A DNA stretch of 64,000 nucleotides from Asticcacaulis tiandongensis (GTDB taxonomy: Bacteria > Pseudomonadota > Alphaproteobacteria > Caulobacterales > Caulobacteraceae), in NCBI RefSeq assembly GCF_006475605.1, contig NZ_ML636837.1, positions 500,584 through 564,583 on the forward strand, given 5' to 3'. Numbering within the stretch: position 1 is the stretch's first letter; the number at the start of each line of letters is the position of its first letter. Under the pieces are notes generated by a model that saw only the letters and a list, made by a program, of their open reading frames with translations, had not been told where the DNA came from and searched no databases. The position numbers were made by a program, and so were the translations under genes. Shown here piece after piece: positions 58,547 through 64,000 of this stretch.

Positions 58547-59917
58547 TCAGGCGACATGGGTGCCGGACTGTGGGGCAGGCACGTCGATGCCGGCGTCGGA
58601 ATATTCCTTCAGCTTGTTGCGCAAGGTGCGGATCGAGATGCCGAGAATATTGGCCGCATGGGTGCGGTTGCCGAGGCAGTGGCTTAGGGTATCAAGGATC
58701 AGGGTCTGTTCGACCTGAGCGACCGTTGAGCCAACAAAGGTGCGGGCGGCGCTTTCGGCGGCTTGTGAGGCGCGGTTGATATAGTCCATGCCGATGGGGG
58801 CGGTGGCATTGAGCGGCTGGCCGTCCGGCAGACGGATAGCCTCGGCGTCAATCTCATCGCCCATAGACAGCAGCACGGCGCGGTGCATGGCGTTTTCCAG
58901 TTCCCGCACATTGCCCGGCCATGAATGGGCCTGAAGGCGGCGTTTGGCCTCAAGCGAGATGGGTTTGAGCGGGATGGCATTGGCTTCGGAATATTTTTTG
59001 GCGAAATAATCCGACAGGGCGAGAATGTCTGCCGGACGTTCCCGCAGGGGCGGCAGGGCCAGATTGATGACGTTCAGGCGATACAGCAAATCTTCGCGGA
59101 AAGAACCTTCCTTGACGGCACCGGCGAGATTGCGGTTCGAGGTGGCCAGTACGCGGATATTGACTGGCACAGGCTTTGCGCCGCCGACGCGGTCAATGAC
59201 GCGTTCCTGAAGGGCGCGCAGCAGCTTGGCCTGCAGGCGCACATCCATTTCCGAGATTTCATCGAGCAGCAATGTGCCGCCGTCAGCTTCCTCGAACTTG
59301 CCGATGCGTCGTGCGGCGGCACCGGTAAAGGCCCCTTTTTCGTGGCCGAACAGCTCGGATTCCAGCAGATTGTCAGGGATGGCGGCGCAGTTGACCGAGA
59401 TAAACGGCTTTTGTGCGCGCTTTGATTTTTCGTGCAGGTATCGGGCAATGACTTCCTTACCGACACCGCTTTCGCCGGTGATCAGCACCGAAGCGTCAGA
59501 ACCCGCGACCTGATCGGCCAGTTTCAGCACCGCCTGCATGGCCGGATCCTTGGTGACCAGCGGGCGCTGATCATCAGATACAGCGGCCAGCACGGCGGCA
59601 ATCAGTTCGGCATCGGGCGGCAAAGGAATAAATTCCTTGGCCCCGGCGCTGATGGCCTGAGCCGCCTTGCGCGGATCGGGATTGACGCCACAGGCGACGA
59701 TCTGAACGTGGATACGTTCGCGCTCATTGGCGGCGATCAGACCGGCAATGTCGAGCTCATAATCGACCAGCAACAGATCCGCGCCCTGACCTTTGCGCAG
59801 GGCCTCGGTCGCCTGTTCGACAGTTTCGACATGGGCGACCTTGGCGCCGGTATCCATCGCTATTTTCACAGCGGCGGAAAGCTGACCGCTTAAACGTCCT
59901 ACAACCAGAAGTCTCAT
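58547..59917 (-). CDS. flbD: FlbD, sigma-54 activator of flagellar genes
   Basis: The 456-residue protein has a receiver-like N-terminal domain (1-115) with Asp52 in LLVDYELD but without the N-terminal acidic pair (LLVVGRLSG). The AAA+ domain has Walker A GESGVGKE (148-155), GAFTGA loop (195-200) and LLLDEISEM Walker B. A Fis-type HTH lies at the C-terminus ([26 protein letters not shown]). In Caulobacter FlbD activates class III/IV genes and represses fliF, controlled by FliX. It is the last gene of the fliF operon by order. Confidence 0.96.
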   Translation of the reverse strand: MRLLVVGRLSGQLSAAVKIAMDTGAKVAHVETVEQATEALRKGQGADLLLVDYELDIAGLIAANERERIHVQIVACGVNPDPRKAAQAISAGAKEFIPLPPDAELIAAVLAAVSDDQRPLVTKDPAMQAVLKLADQVAGSDASVLITGESGVGKEVIARYLHEKSKRAQKPFISVNCAAIPDNLLESELFGHEKGAFTGAAARRIGKFEEADGGTLLLDEISEMDVRLQAKLLRALQERVIDRVGGAKPVPVNIRVLATSNRNLAGAVKEGSFREDLLYRLNVINLALPPLRERPADILALSDYFAKKYSEANAIPLKPISLEAKRRLQAHSWPGNVRELENAMHRAVLLSMGDEIDAEAIRLPDGQPLNATAPIGMDYINRASQAAESAARTFVGSTVAQVEQTLILDTLSHCLGNRTHAANILGISIRTLRNKLKEYSDAGIDVPAPQSGTHVA

Positions 59918-59934
59918 CTTACGGCCTCCTTTCC

Positions 59935-60267
59935 TTACACATTATCTTCGGATTTGATGATTTCGGTCATGGTTACCCCAAGGCGCTCATCGACCACCAC
60001 GACTTCGCCACGGGCCACCAGCCGGTTATTGACATAGATATCAATGGCTTCACCGACCTTGCGATCCAGTTCAAGCACGCTGCCCTGACCAAGTTTCAGC
60101 AATTGCGAGACCGACATATAGGCGCGACCGAGAACCGCAGAAATATTGACCGGCACATCAAACACCGGCTCAAGATCGGCGGCGGTTTTGTCACCTTCGT
60201 CGTCGGCAACGACCGGCAGGGTCTGATCGTCACCGAACTCTTCGAGTTGAAATTGATCATTCGCCAT
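59935..60267 (-). CDS. fliN: Flagellar switch protein FliN
   Basis: The 110-residue protein has an acidic N-terminal tail ([20 protein letters not shown]) and a SpoA domain (about 35-105: [31 protein letters not shown], then [22 protein letters not shown]). It forms the C-ring with FliM and FliG. It starts 2 bp after the flbE stop. Confidence 0.97.
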   Translation of the reverse strand: MANDQFQLEEFGDDQTLPVVADDEGDKTAADLEPVFDVPVNISAVLGRAYMSVSQLLKLGQGSVLELDRKVGEAIDIYVNNRLVARGEVVVVDERLGVTMTEIIKSEDNV

Positions 60268-60269
60268 GG

Positions 60270-60932
60270 TCAGGCTCCTTTTGCGAGGGGTTGCCCCATC
60301 GCCTTTTGCTTGTGATAGGCCTCAGCCAGCAGAACCTCTTTCAGGGCGCTGCGCAGGGCCTCATAGACTTTCGAGGGGTCGTAGGCGGCCCGTCCGTCGG
60401 GCCACTGGATTTCAAAGGCCCCTTTGGCGGCGTGGGGCTGGTCGCGGAACTGAATGGCACCGGTAAAGCCGGTCAGGGCGGCGGCTTCGCGCACGGCCTT
60501 TTGCAGGGCGGCGTCAGGGCTTTGGGCGGAAACGATCAGGCGCGGACTGCCGGAGACTTCGTCGCCCAGTGCCGCAAGCGCCGCCTTGATGGCCGCGTCA
60601 GGAAACAGATCAAGCGCGTGTGAGGCAATCTTGTGGGCACAGACCAGCGCCAGCTCAACGCATTCTTCCTTATGCTGCGCCAGAACGCTGTGCAGGGTCT
60701 CAAGGCCTTGTCCGGCGGCATCGGCGAGCGCCTGAACGGCCTCGGCCTGTAAGGCCTGCGAAGCGGCCAGCGCTGAGAGTTCGCCCTGTGTGTAGGCCTG
60801 CTGGCGAATTTGCTCAACTTCTTCGGGGGTGAAGTATTTTTTCGGGCGTGGCGGCGGGGCAGAGGTGACGCGGCCGCCTTCGTCATAGACCGTACCGAAG
60901 TCGAATTTCTTGTATTTGGGGGCATCACTCAT
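60270..60932 (-). CDS. fliH: FliH/FlbE, flagellar export ATPase regulator
   Basis: The 220-residue protein starts at the ATG at 60932 (MSDAPKYKKFDFGT), the FlbE opening. A helical middle (TPEEVEQIRQQAYTQGELSALAASQALQAEAVQAL, about 40-75) carries the FliH coiled coil, and a V-ATPase E-subunit-like C-terminal part follows. It binds FliI and docks it to the C-ring. It lies between fliG and fliN, as flbE does in Caulobacter. Confidence 0.9.
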   Translation of the reverse strand: MSDAPKYKKFDFGTVYDEGGRVTSAPPPRPKKYFTPEEVEQIRQQAYTQGELSALAASQALQAEAVQALADAAGQGLETLHSVLAQHKEECVELALVCAHKIASHALDLFPDAAIKAALAALGDEVSGSPRLIVSAQSPDAALQKAVREAAALTGFTGAIQFRDQPHAAKGAFEIQWPDGRAAYDPSKVYEALRSALKEVLLAEAYHKQKAMGQPLAKGA

Positions 60933-60985
60933 AGGGTGTCTCCCTGAAGTGTAGCCGACAATGGGTCTTGGCAGGCATCGCAAGA

Positions 60986-61049
60986 TACCCCACCACCCCG
61001 CCGGTGAACCGGCGCGGTCCCCCTCCCCGCCAGAGGCAGGGAGGAGTGA
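60986..61049 (+). repeat. Two-hairpin intergenic repeat, copy 11, inside the fliF operon
   Basis: CCCCACCACCCCGCCGGTGAACCGGCGCGG contains stem CGCCGGT/ACCGGCG, then CCCTCCCC and second stem GCC/GGC..GGGAGG. It lies in the 162-bp gap between fliG and flbE, oriented as the other full copies. Confidence 0.88.
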
Positions 61050-61094
61050 ACGGCGACAAAATCACACGCTTGCGCCCTGTCGGTGAAGCCGAGC

Positions 61095-62117
61095 TTAATA
61101 GATAAGTTCATCATCACCTCCCTGACCGGCCAGCATGATTTCACCCTTGGCGGCCAGATCCTTGGCTACCTGAACCATGGTCATCTGGGCGTTATCAACG
61201 TCCTTGAGGCGCACCGGCCCCATGGAGTCCATGTCATCGCGCATGATCTTGGCGGCGCGCTCGGACATATTCGAGAAGAACATATCCCTGAGGCCATCCG
61301 ATGCGCCTTTGAGGGCTAGGGCCAGCTGATCCTTTTCCACGGCGCGCAGCAGGGTCTGGACGCCGCCGGGATCAAGCTTGCCCAGATCCTCGAAGACGAA
61401 CATCAGGGCACGGATGCGTTCGGCGGACTCGCGGTTTCTTTCTTCGAGCGCGGTGACGAAGCGGCTTTCGGTCTGGCGGTCGAAATTGTTGAAAATTTCA
61501 GCCATCAGTTCGTGGGAGTCACGCTTTGAGGTACGTGCCAGATTCGACATGAATTCAACGCGCAGGGTCTGTTCGATCTTGTCGAGGATTTCGCGCTGTA
61601 CCGGTTCCATGCGCAACATGCGTTGCACGCACTCGAGGGCAAAGTCTTCGGGCAGGGACGACAGAACGCGGGCGGCATGGTCGGCCTTGATCTTGGACAG
61701 CACCACGGCGACGGTTTGCGGGTACTCGTTTTTCAGATAGTTGGCGAGGACGGCCTCGTTCACATTGCCGAGCTTGTCCCACATGGTGCGACCGGCCGGG
61801 CCGCGAATTTCTTCCATAAGGGCGTCAACCTTATCGGCGGGAAGAAAGGATGACAGAAGGCGTTGGGTCTGCTCAAAGCTGCCCATGATGGTGCCGGACG
61901 ATGACATGCCCGACACAAATTCAACCAGCAGTTCCTCAACTACGTTTGAGGTCACCGTGCCCAGACCGGACATGGCCTGAGACACTTCCTTGATTTCTTC
62001 TTCGTCAAGCTGTGCCCACAGGTCTGTGTGCTCTTCGCCGAGCGCCAGCATCACCACAGCGGCTTTTTCAGCCCCGCTCAGCTTCTTTGGATCATCAATG
62101 ACATTCGCACGCGCCAT
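61095..62117 (-). CDS. fliG: Flagellar motor switch protein FliG
   Basis: The 340-residue protein has the N-terminal FliF-binding domain ([18 protein letters not shown], about 13-30), middle domain with [13 protein letters not shown] (EHPQ variant), and C-terminal torque helix with charged residues ([33 protein letters not shown]). It starts 3 bp after the fliF stop. A 162-bp repeat-bearing gap follows. Confidence 0.97.
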   Translation of the reverse strand: MARANVIDDPKKLSGAEKAAVVMLALGEEHTDLWAQLDEEEIKEVSQAMSGLGTVTSNVVEELLVEFVSGMSSSGTIMGSFEQTQRLLSSFLPADKVDALMEEIRGPAGRTMWDKLGNVNEAVLANYLKNEYPQTVAVVLSKIKADHAARVLSSLPEDFALECVQRMLRMEPVQREILDKIEQTLRVEFMSNLARTSKRDSHELMAEIFNNFDRQTESRFVTALEERNRESAERIRALMFVFEDLGKLDPGGVQTLLRAVEKDQLALALKGASDGLRDMFFSNMSERAAKIMRDDMDSMGPVRLKDVDNAQMTMVQVAKDLAAKGEIMLAGQGGDDELIY

Positions 62118-62120
62118 GAT

Positions 62121-63776
62121 CTATCCTTGGGTTTCATGCAGCCATGACCGGAGAATCGAGATCGATTCTTCGGGGTGGCGGTCTACAAATTCGGATACCC
62201 GTTTGACGGAGGATGCCTTAACCTGACCTTCGATGCGGGCAATATCGATGCGTGAATCCATCTCACTCGGCAGGTTGGCATCGCCATTATAGGCAATGGC
62301 GGCATTGTCGCCTGTAGGGCCGGCAAGGGCTGCGCCACCGGCGATAGCTGGCCCGCCCAGCGCAGGGGTTCGCAGACCACCGCCATTGGCCGGATTGATA
62401 TATTTCAGCATCGGACGGGCGACAAAGAAGATGATCAGCAGGGCGACGAGCGCCAGCACCAGCATCTCGACGGCACGCATGATGTCGTCCTTGGTAAAGT
62501 CAAACATGCCCGCACTGGCGGAGGTACCGCCTGCGGCCACGGCGGCATCATGGCTGAAGCGTACGTTCAGTACCTCGACCGTGTCGCCGCGATCGGCACT
62601 GAAGCCGACGGCAGCCTTAACCAGCTGATCAAGACGCTGCATGTCCTCGGCTGAGCGCGGGGCATAGGTGGGAGCGGCATTGGCGTCGGCGGCAGGGGTC
62701 AGGACGCCATCGACGACCACGGCCACAGCCAGTTTTTTGACGCCGCCGGGCATGATGACTTCGGTGGTGCGAGTATTGGAAATCTCATAGTTGGTCAGTT
62801 CGTCGGTCTGATCGCTTGAGGAGCCGTTCACACCGGCACCGGGCTGGGCATTGACGTCGCCGGGGATATTGGCCTCGGCGGTGACCAGACCATCGGGTGA
62901 CGGCTCGGTTGAGGTATCGGTGGCCGAGGTGGTGCGGGTTGAACGGACAACCTGACCGTCAGGATCGAACTGGGTCTGCTCACGGGTGATGGAGTTCATA
63001 TCGAGTTCGGCGGTCACGGTGACGCGCGCGGCCCCTGTACCGACCACGCCTTCGACGATTTCTTTAACGCGACGACGCAGGTTTTCTTCGATTTCGGTGC
63101 GCTTTTCGGCACCAGCCGCCCCAAGAAGCGGGTCGTCCTCGCCACCGGCGGCCAGAAGACGGTTCTTGTCGTCCACCAAGGTCACATTGCTGGCTTTCAG
63201 GCCCGGCACGGCACCGGCCACCAGATTACGGATCGAGCGTACCTGTTCGCCGCTCAGGTCCTGACCGGAGAGGCCGACGACCACTGAGCCGGTAGGCTGG
63301 GCGGCTTCTTCCTGAAACAGTTCACGGCGCGGCATGACCAGATGCACGCGCGCAGAACTTATGCCCTTAAGGGAGGCGATGGTGCGGGCCAGTTCGCCTT
63401 CGAGGGCGCGTTTGTTATTAATGTTCTGGACAAATTCGGTCTGACCGAGGGCGGGGGCATTATCAAACACCTCATAACCCACCGATCCGGCGGTCGGCAG
63501 GCCCTTTGAGGCCAGCATAAGGCGGGTGGAGGCGACATTATCGCGGTCAACCATTACGGTCGAGCCGTCACCCTTGGCCTGATACTTGATGCCCGCCTGA
63601 TCAAGGGCGGCGGTGATTTCAGCGGCTTCTTTAAGATCGAGATTGGAATAGAGCAGGGATTGCGGCTTGCCGCCCATATTCAGCATGACGGCGGCCAGCA
63701 CGGCGACCACGCCTATTGCGACGCCCGCAATAGCCGCCAGACGGCCTATACCGAATTGTTTGATAAACGAATCCAC
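62121..63776 (-). CDS. fliF: MS-ring protein FliF
   Basis: The 551-residue protein starts at a GTG (63776; MDSFIKQFGIGRL). TM1 is at about 15-33 and TM2 at about 445-465, with the large periplasmic ring-building domains between (SARVHLVMPRRELFQEE; RIRTLVAGAVPGLKASNV-like). The C-terminal cytoplasmic tail binds FliG. It heads the fliF-fliG-flbE-fliN-flbD run. A CtrA-type box lies 87 bp upstream. Confidence 0.97.
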   Translation of the reverse strand: MDSFIKQFGIGRLAAIAGVAIGVVAVLAAVMLNMGGKPQSLLYSNLDLKEAAEITAALDQAGIKYQAKGDGSTVMVDRDNVASTRLMLASKGLPTAGSVGYEVFDNAPALGQTEFVQNINNKRALEGELARTIASLKGISSARVHLVMPRRELFQEEAAQPTGSVVVGLSGQDLSGEQVRSIRNLVAGAVPGLKASNVTLVDDKNRLLAAGGEDDPLLGAAGAEKRTEIEENLRRRVKEIVEGVVGTGAARVTVTAELDMNSITREQTQFDPDGQVVRSTRTTSATDTSTEPSPDGLVTAEANIPGDVNAQPGAGVNGSSSDQTDELTNYEISNTRTTEVIMPGGVKKLAVAVVVDGVLTPAADANAAPTYAPRSAEDMQRLDQLVKAAVGFSADRGDTVEVLNVRFSHDAAVAAGGTSASAGMFDFTKDDIMRAVEMLVLALVALLIIFFVARPMLKYINPANGGGLRTPALGGPAIAGGAALAGPTGDNAAIAYNGDANLPSEMDSRIDIARIEGQVKASSVKRVSEFVDRHPEESISILRSWLHETQG

Positions 63777-63862
63777 GTCCGCTTAGCCCCATAATCCACA
63801 TGCACGGGACACACATCCACCAGGCTGACGCGATCCACTAGGCAGTAATTTCCCAGTGAAGC

Positions 63863-63888
63863 GTAAACGAGGTGTTAACGGGCGTTAA
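63863..63888 (-). promoter_or_regulatory. Candidate CtrA box(es) for the fliF operon
   Basis: On the minus strand TTAA-CACCTCG-TTTAC (63878-63863) matches TTAA-N7-TTAAC with one base changed. The same TTAA also forms the near palindrome TTAACG-GG-CGTTAA (63875-63888). In Caulobacter the fliF operon is a CtrA-controlled class II unit, which fits this position. Confidence 0.65.
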
Positions 63889-64000
63889 TTTTTCGGATTA
63901 TTTGGAGACAAGACGGGGACTTAGGGCCTGGAACAAGGAACCTGTAAGTCCTGAGGTTTGCCTGAGGGTTCGCAGAAACAGAAATGGCCCCGTTCTTCAC
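63889..64000. other. End of window: no gene recognised
   Basis: The last ~110 bp, upstream of the fliF promoter, hold no recognisable coding end. Short open frames enter from the right edge on the minus strand but match nothing I know. Confidence 0.3.

Overview
The window looks like chromosome of a stalked or dimorphic alphaproteobacterium of the Caulobacteraceae, with moderate GC, and Asticcacaulis is my best guess at genus. The lineage call rests on four things seen together. First, the flagellar gene order fliF-fliG-flbE(fliH)-fliN-flbD matches Caulobacter. Second, there is a DivL-type 'tyrosine' histidine-kinase homologue. Third, CtrA-type boxes stand in front of fliI and fliF. Fourth, there is a complete lptC-lptA-lptB-rpoN-hpf-ptsN block. 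The genus is inferred from base composition and plant-polysaccharide genes, not proven. I saw no tRNA, rRNA, CRISPR array, integrase or transposase.

Layout. 1-1 kb: the 3' end of rimO and a small membrane protein, surrounded by intergenic repeats. 1.5-4 kb: a TorF-type outer-membrane protein and a methyl-accepting chemotaxis protein. 4-9.8 kb: a leftward run of rnd, lptC, lptA, lptB, rpoN, hpf and ptsN (LPS transport, sigma-54, ribosome hibernation, nitrogen PTS). 9.8-17.8 kb: an M2 peptidase, malate dehydrogenase, sdhCDAB and a 2Fe-2S ferredoxin. 17.8-26.8 kb: an HPP/CBS membrane protein, CreD, DivL, an SdpI/SdpR-like pair with a perfect operator palindrome, a lipocalin, a VOC protein and a Kelch protein. 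26.9-36 kb: polA, gloA, an AraD1/GguC-type enzyme with a divergent FadR-type regulator, two small lipoproteins and recQ. 36-49.4 kb: a class A PBP, pheA, a membrane cytochrome c, nrdB, a TPR protein, an M17 peptidase, HPr, a serine hydrolase, an NlpC/P60 peptidase and acyl-CoA enzymes. 49.4-55.6 kb: a LacI-type operator with a short terminated transcript, a GH28 protein, a ThuA protein, fliI-fliJ, and a GH10 xylanase whose start overlaps the fliJ stop. 55.7-64 kb: flhA, flbD, fliN, flbE, fliG and fliF.

How the genes connect. RpoN and FlbD are the sigma-54 and its activator for late flagellar genes. FliF, FliG and FliN form the MS ring and switch, FlhA the export gate, and FliH, FliI and FliJ the export ATPase complex. 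DivL acts in the CckA-CtrA pathway, and CtrA-type sites precede the fliF and fliI units, so regulator and targets lie in one window. PtsN and HPr belong to the nitrogen PTS. Mdh, the Sdh complex, ferredoxin and cytochrome c are core respiration.

Less ordinary structure lies mostly between genes. At least ten copies of a ~60-bp two-hairpin repeat occur, with covarying first stems and all in one orientation; an inverted half-copy supplies the apparent ribosome binding site of flhA. A duplicated recQ 3' end, still in frame to its stop, brackets an AT-rich lipoprotein islet. DivL lacks the phospho-acceptor His and also a key ATP-site Asp. A LacI-type promoter drives an apparently orphan attenuator-like transcript. 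A 21-codon open frame with an internal hairpin sits directly in front of the PBP gene.
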